Shown: piece by piece, positions 36,290-45,324 of the stretch
Position numbering within the stretch: position 1 is the first letter of the stretch
Layout of the letters: every line of letters begins with the position of its first letter
Assembly (NCBI RefSeq): GCF_026652115.1
Contig: NZ_JAPPSQ010000008.1
Location: 1-64,000, forward strand
Source of the DNA: Algoriphagus sp. PAP.12
Lineage (GTDB): Bacteria > Bacteroidota > Bacteroidia > Cytophagales > Cyclobacteriaceae
DNA length: 64,000 nucleotides
Direction of reading: 5' to 3'
Program-made: the position numbers and the translations under genes
The notes under the pieces: model-generated
What the model was told of the DNA's origin: nothing
The model's input: only the letters and a program-made list of their open reading frames with translations
Databases searched by the model: none

Positions 36290-37012
36290 ATGAAAAAAAA
36301 TTATTGGATAATGACTATGGCAGCCGGTCTTATGATCGGCTGTTCTGGTCAAAAAACAGAAGAGACTACCGTTGAAGAGGTCGTTGTAGAAGAAACTCCA
36401 AAAGAAGAGTGGATCAAACTTTTCGATGGAGAAAGCCTTGCTGGATGGCACAAGTATAATGATGGAGCCCCTGGCAAATCCTGGAAAGCTGAAAATGGCG
36501 AATTGATCTTTGACCCGAGTGGCGAAGATGGAGGAGATATTGTCACTGATGAAGAGTATGACAATTTCCATTTGAAATACGAGTGGAAAATCTCTCAAAA
36601 TGGAAATAGCGGACTGATCTTTTTCATCCACGAATCTCCTGAGATCCAAAGAACTTACCAGACAGGTCCTGAGATGCAAGTTTTGGACAATGATGGACAT
36701 CCAGACGCCAAAATCATCAGCCATAGAGCAGGTGACTTGTATGATCTAATCGTTAGCAGTGAAGAAACAGTAAAGCCTGCTGGCGGATGGAATCAAGCTG
36801 AGATCATTGCTGACAACGGAAAGCTAACTCTTGTTCTTAACGGCGTCAATGTAGTAGAAACTACCATGTGGACTCCAGAATGGGAAGCTATGATTGCTGA
36901 CAGCAAGTTTAAAGACATGGAAGGTTGGGGAACCTACAAGAAGGGGAGAATCGGACTCCAAGATCATGGAGATGAAGTTCACTTCAGAAATATCCTTTTG
37001 AAAAAATTATAA
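36290..37012 (+). CDS. DUF1080 family lipoprotein (3-keto-disaccharide hydrolase/lyase family)
   Basis: A 240-residue lipoprotein (signal MKKNYWIMTMAAGLMIGC) with the DUF1080 jelly-roll: EEWIKLFDGESLAGWHKYN at the start, FHLKYEWKISQNGNSGLIFF in the middle and GRIGLQDHGDEVHFRNI at the end. The family name in Pfam is 3-keto-disaccharide hydrolase, and members split glycosides whose C3 has been oxidised. It starts 1 base after the cytochrome gene. Together with the GMC complex it would form the cleavage step of the pathway at the cell envelope. Confidence 0.92.
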   Translation: MKKNYWIMTMAAGLMIGCSGQKTEETTVEEVVVEETPKEEWIKLFDGESLAGWHKYNDGAPGKSWKAENGELIFDPSGEDGGDIVTDEEYDNFHLKYEWKISQNGNSGLIFFIHESPEIQRTYQTGPEMQVLDNDGHPDAKIISHRAGDLYDLIVSSEETVKPAGGWNQAEIIADNGKLTLVLNGVNVVETTMWTPEWEAMIADSKFKDMEGWGTYKKGRIGLQDHGDEVHFRNILLKKL

Positions 37013-37050
37013 AAAAATGGTCCCGGAATTTTCGGGACCATTTTTTTTTT
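37011..37050. terminator. Bidirectional terminator after the DUF1080 gene
   Basis: AAAATGGTCCCG / CGGGACCATTTT forms a 12-base stem around an 8-base loop, followed by ten T. It lies between the convergent DUF1080 and SH3/TPR genes. Confidence 0.88.
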
Positions 37051-37774
37051 AGAGTCTGGTGATATTGTCTTTCCTGATAAATGCAGGTTTATTTTTCCAT
37101 TCAATCTCATACCAGATATCTTTTCCTGATTTAATCTTAACGCGATGCCCCGGTTCTACCTGATCGATCAATTCTCCGCCCGCTGAAGGCTTGGAAACGA
37201 TGAATGCAGGGCTATGAGTGATTAAACCGGCTTTAGGCCCCTGAAGGAAGTTATTAACCACAAAAATCACTACAATCAACAAGACTGTTGGCCAATAGGA
37301 GGCTGACTTTTCTATCTTCCTTCCCATCCACCAATTGGAGATGAGAGAAATCATCAGAAACAAAGTAAGAAGTCCTACAATAATTTCTTTGTACTCCACA
37401 AGAAATAACAAGAATCTCCCACCATCGCTTACATCATATCCATAAAGATTTGCCTGACCGGTCAACGTTTTGATTTTGGAAATCGTCTGAGCATTTGGAT
37501 TCAGGTCATAATATTTACTGAGATATAAAGTCGCCTGCTCTTTGTCTCCCATCCCCTCAGCTATGAATGCCATTTTGAGCAACATTGCCGGTGAGTAGAG
37601 GCCATTTTGGTAGTTGGGGGCATAAATTTCCATGGCTTCTTTATAACTTCGCAGATCAAACAAAGAATCTGCTTTTTGAAGCTCATTTACATCTGCCTGA
37701 CAATGAATACTTTGCAGAACAAATGAAAAAAATAATAAAAGTTTTGTGAGAAAGTTTGATTTGGTGTTTGGCAT
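37049..37774 (-). CDS. Membrane protein with TPR-like and SH3-like domains
   Basis: A 241-residue protein from the ATG at 37774, which begins a signal peptide (NFLTKLLLFFSFVLQSIHCQ). The frame is open to a TTG at 37903 but no signal would result. A TPR-like helical region follows (FDLRSYKEAMEIYAPNYQ; DKEQATLYLSKYYDLNP). Two membrane segments are at about 125-145 and 155-172, and a C-terminal SH3-like domain ends GHRVKIKSGKDIWYEIEWKNKPAFIRKDNI. The layout recalls BatE-type proteins of Bacteroidota, but no Bat operon is present. The start codon lies within the tRNA-cluster promoter on the other strand. Confidence 0.78.
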   Translation of the reverse strand: MPNTKSNFLTKLLLFFSFVLQSIHCQADVNELQKADSLFDLRSYKEAMEIYAPNYQNGLYSPAMLLKMAFIAEGMGDKEQATLYLSKYYDLNPNAQTISKIKTLTGQANLYGYDVSDGGRFLLFLVEYKEIIVGLLTLFLMISLISNWWMGRKIEKSASYWPTVLLIVVIFVVNNFLQGPKAGLITHSPAFIVSKPSAGGELIDQVEPGHRVKIKSGKDIWYEIEWKNKPAFIRKDNITRL

Positions 37775-37798
37775 TTCGAAAACAGAGTCATAAATTTG
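37767..37798 (+). promoter_or_regulatory. Promoter of the tRNA-Lys-Pro-Arg-Lys cluster
   Basis: TTTG (37767-37770), a 20-base spacer and TAAATTTG (37791-37798) match the Bacteroidota consensus fully. Transcription would begin near 37805, about 100 bases before the first tRNA. The site overlaps the start codon of the gene on the opposite strand. Confidence 0.6.
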
Positions 37799-37904
37799 CA
37801 GTCCAATTACGGCAATGATCTGACAAAAAGCAAGGTTAGTGAGCCACTTTGAAAAGATAAAATTTAAGGTTGAAGCGTTAAAAAACGTCAATTCCAAATT
37901 CAAT

Positions 37905-37977
37905 GATTCCGTAGCTCAGCTGGTAGAGCATAACACTTTTAATGTTAGGGTCCTGGGTTCGAGCCCCAGCGGGATCA
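37905..37977 (+). tRNA. tRNA-Lys (anticodon TTT), copy 1
   Basis: A 73-base cloverleaf. The acceptor stem GATTCCG / CGGGATC is followed by discriminator A. The anticodon arm is TAACA-CTTTTAA-TGTTA, giving anticodon TTT, and the T arm is CTGGG-TTCGAGC-CCCAG. CCA is not encoded. It is identical to the copy at 38228. Confidence 0.96.
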
Positions 37978-38030
37978 CATAAAATTTAACTTGCAAGGAG
38001 TTAAAAAAGATAGTCGAAAATTAAAGTCAT

Positions 38031-38104
38031 CGGGGTGTAGCGTAGCCCGGTATCGCGCCACATTTGGGATGTGGAGGTCGTAGGTTCGAATCCTGCCACC
38101 CCGA
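38031..38104 (+). tRNA. tRNA-Pro (anticodon TGG)
   Basis: A 74-base cloverleaf with acceptor CGGGGTG / CACCCCG and anticodon loop TTTGGGA (anticodon TGG). The T arm is GTAGG-TTCGAAT-CCTGC. No encoded CCA. Confidence 0.96.
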
Positions 38105-38117
38105 CTTTATTTATTCA

Positions 38118-38191
38118 GGTCCGCTAGCTCAGCTGGATAGAGCAACTGCCTTCTAAGCAGTAGGTCTTAGGTTCGAATCCTAAGCGGATCA
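38118..38191 (+). tRNA. tRNA-Arg (anticodon TCT)
   Basis: A 74-base cloverleaf with acceptor GGTCCGC / GCGGATC (one G-T pair) and anticodon arm ACTGC-CTTCTAA-GCAGT, anticodon TCT. It reads AGA and AGG codons. Confidence 0.96.
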
Positions 38192-38227
38192 CTTTCTACG
38201 AGCGGAATTCTGTTCCGCTTTTTCTTT

Positions 38228-38300
38228 GATTCCGTAGCTCAGCTGGTAGAGCATAACACTTTTAATGTTAGGGTCCTGGGTTCGAGCCCCAGCGGGATCA
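38228..38300 (+). tRNA. tRNA-Lys (anticodon TTT), copy 2
   Basis: Base-for-base identical to the tRNA-Lys at 37905-37977. It is the last tRNA of the cluster and is followed 2 bases later by a terminator hairpin. The duplication probably raises dosage for AAA/AAG decoding. Confidence 0.96.
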
Positions 38301-38301
38301 C

Positions 38302-38330
38302 AAAAAGCAAGTCTTCGGGCTTGCTTTTTT
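38302..38330 (+). terminator. Terminator of the tRNA cluster
   Basis: The 10-base stem AAAAAGCAAG / CTTGCTTTTT with an 8-base TCTTCGGG loop immediately follows the second tRNA-Lys. Confidence 0.85.
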
Positions 38331-38393
38331 GGTTTAAAAACGAGTCAATCATTTATTGAATCTTTTCAGCTCTACACAGAAAGGATTTTGAAG

Positions 38394-38421
38394 AGCAGGT
38401 CAATTGGACCTGCTTTTTTTG
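38394..38421 (+). terminator. Second terminator hairpin between tRNA cluster and M1 gene
   Basis: AGCAGGTC / GACCTGCT with a 5-base loop is followed by TTTTTTT. No gene lies between this hairpin and the one at 38302, so it may mark a lost tRNA or act as a back-up terminator. Confidence 0.7.
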
Positions 38422-38494
38422 TTTTTAGACTTTTCATTTCTCCACTGCTTAATTTTTCATTTGGGAATCACCTGCTTTTTCGCAAATTTTCCAC

Positions 38495-41056
38495 ATGAGA
38501 AAAACCACCCTATTCTTGTTCTTAGCCATTTCTCTTTTTGGCTGCTCAAAAAAATTCGATGACAGTCATTTTTTAGACCCGGGCATATCGATTCAACTCG
38601 CAGACTTTAGGAAGGAACAAATCTCCGACATTCATTATCAACTGGACTTTTCTATTCCAGAAAAGCTAAAGGATCCAATACCTTCCAATCTAAATTTGGA
38701 ATTAAACTTAAATAGGATTGATCAACCTCTTATTCTGGACTTCAATGAAAAGAGCTCACATCTCCTTTCTTTAAAGGTGAATGGAGTAGATTCTGAAATC
38801 CGTCATGAACAAGAACATCTCATCATTTCAACAGATTTACTAAAAGAAGGTGGAAACAATATCGAAATCGAATTCCTTGCGGGTGAGCTTTCTCTCAATA
38901 GAAATCAAGACTTTCTCTACACGCTACTGGTTCCTGATAGAGCAAGTACGCTTTTCCCTTGTTTTGACCAGCCAAATTTGAAAGCATACTATAGTCTGAC
39001 CTTAACTACTCCCGAAGACTGGAAAGTCCTTGCAGGAGGGCAAGAAATTAGCCAAGAAAATAAAGGAGGGTTCACCAAGCACATCTTTGCAAAATCTGAC
39101 TTGATGAGTACCTATTTATTCTCTTTTGTGGCGGGGGAATTTGAAGAGGCTATCAATACCGAAACACTACCTCAAAAAGTTCTTTACAGAGAAACCAATG
39201 CCGATAAAATCGAAGTAAGTATCCTTGAGCAATTCAAGCTTCATCAGCAAGCAGTCAATTTCTTAGAAGCCTATACAGACTAGATATTTCCATTTCAGAA
39301 AATCGACTTTGCTACGATCCCAATTTTTCAATACGGAGGAATGGAGCATGTAGGAGCTATCCAATACCGAGAAAGTGCTCTTTTCTATGATGAAAATGCA
39401 ACGGAATCAGAATTACTGGGTAGAGCGAAATTAATTGGACATGAAACTGCTCATATGTGGTTTGGTGACTTAGTCACTATGAGATGGTTCAATGACGTCT
39501 GGATGAAAGAGGTATTCGCCAATTTCATGGCAGGAAAAATTGTAAACCCAAACTTCCCGAACATCAATCATGATTTACTCTTTTTGACCAGCAATTACCC
39601 TTCAGCTTACGCAGAGGACAGAACTTGGGGCACCAACCCTATCCGTCAGGAATTGGGTAATTTGAAAAATGCAGGCTCTCTCTATGGAAATATTATCTAC
39701 AGCAAAGCACCTATCATGATGAGACAGCTGGAGGCTACGATAGGTGAAACAGCTTTTCAAAAAGGCATTCAAGAGTATATAAGGGATTTTGCCAACTCCA
39801 ATGCCGATTGGAATGACTTGGTGACCAGACTGGACAAACAAAGTGACATAGACCTTGTCAAATGGAGCGAAGTCTGGGTCAATCAATCCAGCAGACCCAT
39901 TTTCGAAGAGAATCTTCAAGTAGATGAAAATGGTAAAATTACCGAGTTTTCCATCAAGCAAACCGCTGAAGATGGAACAGCTAAAATTTGGCCTCAACTA
40001 TTCGAAATCACATTCATTTATCCTGAAGAAACAAAGTCTTTTGCAATAAACATTCAGGACAAGACGCTTCAAATTGCTGAAGTAGAAGGACTGGATCAGC
40101 CAGAAGCCGTCCTGTATAACAGCAATGGAATGGGTTATGGGGTTTTCCCAGTTCATGAAGAAAGCATTGCCAAACTCACTCAATTTGAAGCAGAGGTAGG
40201 GAGGGCACAAACTTTCATCAATATTTATGAAAACACCTTAGTCGGTAAACTAAGCCCTGAAAAAGCACTTCAAAGTTTTCTTCTGGCATTGGAAAGTGAA
40301 GAGAATGAAATTCTTTTCCGATTAATATCAGGTTATACCTCTTCTATTTTCTGGGACTTCTTGGATGAGGATCAAAGAGATGAATTTCTTCCGAACTTAG
40401 AAAAATCAATCTGGAATCAGCTTCAAACTACCAAACCCTCCAATATCAAAAAAGGCTTATATTCACTTTATTCTGGAATTGCTTACAACTCGACAGGTAT
40501 TAAGAAACTACATCAAATCTGGAGCTCACAATTGACCATTCCAAACCTGAAACTCAATCAAGATGATTTCACCAACCTTGCAATGAAGCTAGCAGTTTTC
40601 GGACATCCAGACTCTGAATCCATTCTTAAAAAGGAAAGAGAAAAACTTGAAAATCCAGATAAGATCAAAAGATTTGATTTTCTAGTACCTGCCCTATCTC
40701 AAGACGCATCCGTTCGAGACTCTCTTTTTGTGTCATTCAAAGATGCTAAAAACCGTGAAAAAGAATCCTGGGTATTGACAGCCTGTGACTACATCAATCA
40801 TCCACTGAGGCAAGCTGAGAGTATCAAGCATGTACCTCTAGCCTTAGATTTGATCCAGGAAATTCAATTGACAGGAGATATCTTTTTCCCAAAAAGATGG
40901 GCTGTCTCTACTTTCGGTCAGTACCAAGATCCACGAGCTTGGAATGAAGTCCAAAGCTATCTGGAAAGCCACCCTGATCTTGATAAAAACCTTAGAAACA
41001 AAATCCTTCAAGCCAGTGACAATTTGAGAAGGGTCCAGGGTATCATTAAAAATTAA
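38495..41056 (+). pseudogene. M1 family aminopeptidase lipoprotein interrupted by one in-frame TAG
   Basis: One continuous 853-codon frame broken only by TAG at 39281-39283 (codon 263). The N-terminal part begins with a lipoprotein signal (FLFLAISLFGC) and the M1 N-terminal beta domain. Directly after the TAG the same frame resumes with the family sequence IFPFQKIDFATIPIFQYGGMEHVG, so nothing is missing. The zinc site is intact: HETAH (316-320) with third ligand Glu339 in WMKEVFA. As written, the first piece (38495-39283) lacks the active site, and the second (from an ATG at 39341) lacks the N-terminal domain and signal. It may be a recent nonsense mutation, a base-calling error or readthrough. 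The 3' end overlaps the convergent LON gene by 11 bases. Confidence 0.85.
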
Positions 41057-41666
41057 GTGGATCAAGGTGCTTGAAGTGCCCATTTTGCTTAATCTTTTCT
41101 TTGGCCCTTTCGACAGCTTTGATTGCAGGAATCATTCTTTTGAAATAAGAAATCAAATATTCCATCCTTTTGGACTCCTCTGGGATTTTCAATAGTTCTA
41201 ATTCCTCTTCAATCTTTAATCCCACTTTGTGGGCATAGGTAAAGGACTGCACCGTTTTAGTATTGATTTCAGATGGATAATTCAGAAGGTACAAGATCTC
41301 TTTGAGGTAAAAAATAAACTCATAATTCTGAACCTCAGAGACCACTGGAATATTTGTTAAAAACTCAACCTCTCCACCGGCATACAATTTTCCTGGAGAA
41401 GGGTTGTCAAAAGACTTCAATTTAAAAACTCGAACACCTTTGGTTTTGATATCCAGCCTTCCATCCTCATAACGCTTGTAGACCTGATCCAAAACCACTT
41501 CTGTACCATACTCCGGTATTTTTCCTAGATAAGGACAAATCCCAAAAGAGAGATTTTCACCTTCAACATCTTTTAAAAGTTCTCTATACCGAGGTTCGAA
41601 AATATGGAGATTGAGATCTTCTCCTGGAAACGCAACTAGTTTTAATGGAAATAATGGAAGATACAT
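41046..41666 (-). CDS. LON peptidase N-terminal (substrate-binding) domain protein
   Basis: A 206-residue protein made almost wholly of the LON substrate-binding domain: YLPLFPLKLVAFPGEDLNLHIFEPRYRELL at the start, then FGICPYLGKIPEYGTEVVLDQVYKRYEDGRLDIKTKGVRVFKL. It has no AAA+ or protease domain. Stand-alone proteins of this type are common in bacteria, with no agreed function. The C-terminal 60 residues are helical and charged. Its stop lies inside the end of the M1 gene on the opposite strand. Confidence 0.9.
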   Translation of the reverse strand: MYLPLFPLKLVAFPGEDLNLHIFEPRYRELLKDVEGENLSFGICPYLGKIPEYGTEVVLDQVYKRYEDGRLDIKTKGVRVFKLKSFDNPSPGKLYAGGEVEFLTNIPVVSEVQNYEFIFYLKEILYLLNYPSEINTKTVQSFTYAHKVGLKIEEELELLKIPEESKRMEYLISYFKRMIPAIKAVERAKEKIKQNGHFKHLDPLNF

Positions 41667-41728
41667 AGTGATACTTTACACCCTATTGAAAACGAAACAT
41701 TTCATCCATTAGTTTTTAGTCATAAAAA

Positions 41729-41749
41729 AAGCCCCGACTGGCGGGGCTT
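41729..41749 (-). terminator. Terminator of gapA
   Basis: The stem AAGCCCCG / CGGGGCTT with a 5-base loop, read on the minus strand, ends in a run of seven T. It lies 6 bases after the gapA stop. Confidence 0.85.
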
Positions 41750-41754
41750 AATTC

Positions 41755-42864
<1,110 letters not shown>

Positions 42865-43003
42865 CTAGCCAAAACCCCAAAATAGGCTTTGACAATACTT
42901 GGGTGATACAATCGATTTCGAAAATTAAAAAAAACTTAAAATTTTGAAATTCACATGTATTCTTAGCCTTTTGGTTATTTTCAAAGAAATCAATTGACCA
43001 AAA

Positions 43004-43876
43004 ATGTTTGTAAACGCAATCCAAGAAGTTTCAGGTTTTACCCGCGCAGTTCATTCTATTTCAAGGAGTTTTGGAAGCAACCAGATTCAAAGGGGCTCTG
43101 CTACACTTTTTTTCATCAATCAGGATGGCTGGGCGCTGACTTGTAAACATGTGGCCCAATGGATAGCTCAAGCTGAAAAAATCAATCAACGTCTAACTTC
43201 TTTTCAACAGCAAAGTCAAGACTTGAATGGAAAACAGCAGAACAACCTAGCCAAATCTTTAGGTCTTAGTCCTCAAAGCACCGCCGAAATGCGAATCACA
43301 TTCGTCGATTGTATAGATAAAATGAGCAATCTCAAATTCATTTCTCATCCCGATTATGATCTAGCATTAATTCAGTTTGCAGGTTTTGACAAGCTTTTGA
43401 TCAATACCACTCCCAAATTTCTTGAAAATGATCAGGCTGTTCAACCTGGCTCTATGCTTTGCAGATTAGGATTTCCTTTTCCGGAATTTTCAAATTTCAA
43501 ATTCAATCCAGAAAAACGAGTGCTTGAATGGACCCAAGAAGGAGCTGCCAGATCACCTAGATTCCCAATCGAAGGAATGGTGACTCGATTTTTGGGAGGA
43601 AAAGAAGGAAAAGTTTATGGAATAGAAATGAGTACTCCCGGATTGAGAGGGCAAAGTGGCGGTCCCCTATTTGATACAGAAGGTAGAATTATCGGCATGC
43701 AAAGCCGAACAAAGCATCTTCATTTAGGATTTGATATTGAGGAAAAGGAAATTGTAGCCCATGGCAAAAGCAAAAAAATCAACGACTACGCTTTTATCCA
43801 TTTGGGAGAATGTATCCATGTCAACGTCATCAAAGAGTTTCTGGATCAGCACCAAGTGAAATACGAAAAGGCATAA
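43004..43876 (+). CDS. Cytosolic trypsin-like serine protease
   Basis: A 290-residue chymotrypsin-fold protease without a signal peptide or membrane segment. The catalytic triad is readable: His49 in GWALTCKHVAQ, Asp119 (or Asp117) in HPDYDLALIQF and Ser218 in GLRGQSGGPLFD. A helical insertion rich in Gln/Asn (about 55-92) separates His and Asp and is unusual for HtrA-type enzymes. There is no PDZ domain. Such cytosolic proteases may cut a specific partner. It faces the accessory islet at 44.0-46.2 kb tail to tail, but no functional tie can be shown. Confidence 0.8.
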   Translation: MFVNAIQEVSGFTRAVHSISRSFGSNQIQRGSATLFFINQDGWALTCKHVAQWIAQAEKINQRLTSFQQQSQDLNGKQQNNLAKSLGLSPQSTAEMRITFVDCIDKMSNLKFISHPDYDLALIQFAGFDKLLINTTPKFLENDQAVQPGSMLCRLGFPFPEFSNFKFNPEKRVLEWTQEGAARSPRFPIEGMVTRFLGGKEGKVYGIEMSTPGLRGQSGGPLFDTEGRIIGMQSRTKHLHLGFDIEEKEIVAHGKSKKINDYAFIHLGECIHVNVIKEFLDQHQVKYEKA

Positions 43877-43880
43877 AAAA

Positions 43881-43916
43881 AACGGATCCCTAATCACCCC
43901 TGAAAAACGATCCGTT
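43881..43916 (+). terminator. Weak terminator after the trypsin-like protease
   Basis: AACGGATC / GATCCGTT can pair across a 20-base loop, 5 bases after the stop. The long loop and absence of a T-run make this doubtful. Confidence 0.4.
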
Positions 43917-44009
43917 GAAAAATACTCTTTTGATTTACTTTCAAAAAGTTTTCAAAAGTCGGATTCCTCTAAGAAATGAATGTTGATTTTTCATATCCGT
44001 AGCACTTAT

Positions 44010-44450
44010 TTAAATACCTGCGCAGGAACCTCCACTCATCTGTTTAATTTTCTTGTTGATTGCTGATTTTGCAGCAAAAACAGCGTCGTTTACCTTTCCT
44101 AAATCAATTAACCCATGATTAACTAACGCTTCTTCTTTCATCCAAACTTCAGGATTCTTCTTTCCCTTTGATTGATTGATCGCCCTCAAGGTAACTGCAA
44201 TATTTTCCCGAAGATTGACGATTTCGGCAATCTCTTCATCAGTAAAATCATCCTTCAGTAAAGTATGGATCATCTCAGAAGGATATACATGATCATAATC
44301 ATAAGGATCTCCGCCTCTGAGTTCATTTCCTGTGTAAGAATCGAAATAGAACGCTCTACCCCGCCCTTTCAAAACAGCCTCAGAATGGAGCTTGGCTTTA
44401 ATTTTTTCAAAAGCCTTATTGATTTCTCCTCGATGATAGGGTCTTGACAT
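44010..44450 (-). CDS. HNH endonuclease-like protein
   Basis: A 146-residue protein with a probable HNH nuclease core. The metal/catalytic part is YDYDHVYPSEMI (Asp53, His54), and the second half is ENIAVTLRAINQSKGKK (Asn83, Asn92, Lys95), matching the DH...N...N-x-x-K order of HNH domains. The zinc-binding cysteines of many HNH proteins are absent. The C-terminus ends in the odd MSGGSCAGI. It lies 8 bases from the next islet gene on the same strand. It could be a nicking nuclease of a mobile or defence unit (inference). Confidence 0.7.
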   Translation of the reverse strand: MSRPYHRGEINKAFEKIKAKLHSEAVLKGRGRAFYFDSYTGNELRGGDPYDYDHVYPSEMIHTLLKDDFTDEEIAEIVNLRENIAVTLRAINQSKGKKNPEVWMKEEALVNHGLIDLGKVNDAVFAAKSAINKKIKQMSGGSCAGI

Positions 44451-44458
44451 GTTTTTAA

Positions 44459-44710
44459 TTAAAGTGCTGGGGAATGAAACCCATTACTATGCCCATCAGG
44501 ATGATGTGGACATTTCATAGATGTAAGATTGGCGAGACTTGGATTCGTGATCCCGCAAAATTTACAGGTATAGATCCGCTTCTCCCCTCCTTCGTATAGC
44601 TTATGCTTTCCCTGATTCGCTCCCCTTGGATGCCGAGGACAAGTCATACTGGTCAGCATTGTGATTGAAGGAGAAGGCGTACCGCAGTATTCGCAGAGGT
44701 GGGTGGGCAT
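44459..44710 (-). CDS. Tandem zinc-finger miniprotein
   Basis: An 83-residue protein built of two copies of one zinc-binding unit. Copy 1 has Cys6, Cys9, Cys24, His27 and His36. Copy 2 has Cys49, Cys52, Cys67, His70 and His79. The offset is exactly 43 residues and both copies share the phrase LTSM-x-CP-x-HP-x-G. The pattern is Cx2C-x14-Cx2H-x8-H. No known domain name comes to mind with confidence. It probably binds nucleic acid or a partner protein. It follows the membrane-protein gene and precedes the HNH gene. Confidence 0.75.
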   Translation of the reverse strand: MPTHLCEYCGTPSPSITMLTSMTCPRHPRGANQGKHKLYEGGEKRIYTCKFCGITNPSLANLTSMKCPHHPDGHSNGFHSPAL

Positions 44711-44742
44711 AGTTAAATATTTTCCAGATTAAATCTTCATTG

Positions 44743-45318
44743 TTAGTCTCCAACTAAAAATGAAACCATTAAAAAATCTATTAGAAAGTAAAGAATCAAA
44801 AAAAACAAACCCACCCATCCCGACAAGCCTAAAAAACCTAAGATAAAAAATACTGGAATTATATATATCAGCACTAGGAACATCATATATAACACACCTA
44901 ACAACACTCCTCTATCAGGGACGACTACTAAAACAACATAACCTATAATTGCAAGTAGGACTAAATAAGAAAACCATGAAAACAACTTCTGAGAATTCAA
45001 AAGATGAAAATTTCTTTTGATGCGCTTAGTAACAGTATACTCATGAAGTTGAGCCTTTTCCAAACCCATATCAACAACATAGGTCTTACCATTAACATCA
45101 ACTAAATCATAATTATCAAAATAACTATCTCCAACCCTCGTTTTGCCATCAATAATATCAAAAAAAATCTTTTCCTCATTAGAAACACCAAAACTGGGTC
45201 CTGTTATATTAACCTCAATTTTAATTGGTCTATTCAAATCGCCTTCTTGAAGAATATCAAAATAAACAAGACCTTTAAATATAAAGACTGTTAAAATACT
45301 AAACAGTAAGTGTCTCAT
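44743..45318 (-). CDS. Unknown membrane protein
   Basis: A 191-residue protein with an N-terminal hydrophobic segment (3-20), an extracytoplasmic or soluble part of about 85 residues rich in Asp/Lys and beta-strands (NRPIKIEVNITGPSFG; DLVDVNGKTYVVDMG), and three closely spaced membrane segments after residue 110. I do not recognise the family. It is A+T-rich and uses many ATA/TTA codons compared with neighbours such as gapA. It lies between two other islet genes with gaps of 6 and 32 bases, so it is probably cotranscribed. Confidence 0.6.
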   Translation of the reverse strand: MRHLLFSILTVFIFKGLVYFDILQEGDLNRPIKIEVNITGPSFGVSNEEKIFFDIIDGKTRVGDSYFDNYDLVDVNGKTYVVDMGLEKAQLHEYTVTKRIKRNFHLLNSQKLFSWFSYLVLLAIIGYVVLVVVPDRGVLLGVLYMMFLVLIYIIPVFFILGFLGLSGWVGLFFLILYFLIDFLMVSFLVGD

Positions 45319-45324
45319 CTTGTG

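Noticed and set aside
36170..36724. 184-codon minus-strand open frame
   Set aside because: It is antisense to the cytochrome and DUF1080 genes, both of which are strongly supported.
37905..38300. Identical tRNA-Lys copies considered as att sites of an integrated element
   Set aside because: Only two other tRNAs lie between them and there is no integrase or foreign cargo, so this is an ordinary tRNA duplication.
38302..38421. Two successive hairpins considered as a small RNA gene
   Set aside because: There is no promoter between them and the intervening sequence has no stable fold that I can see.
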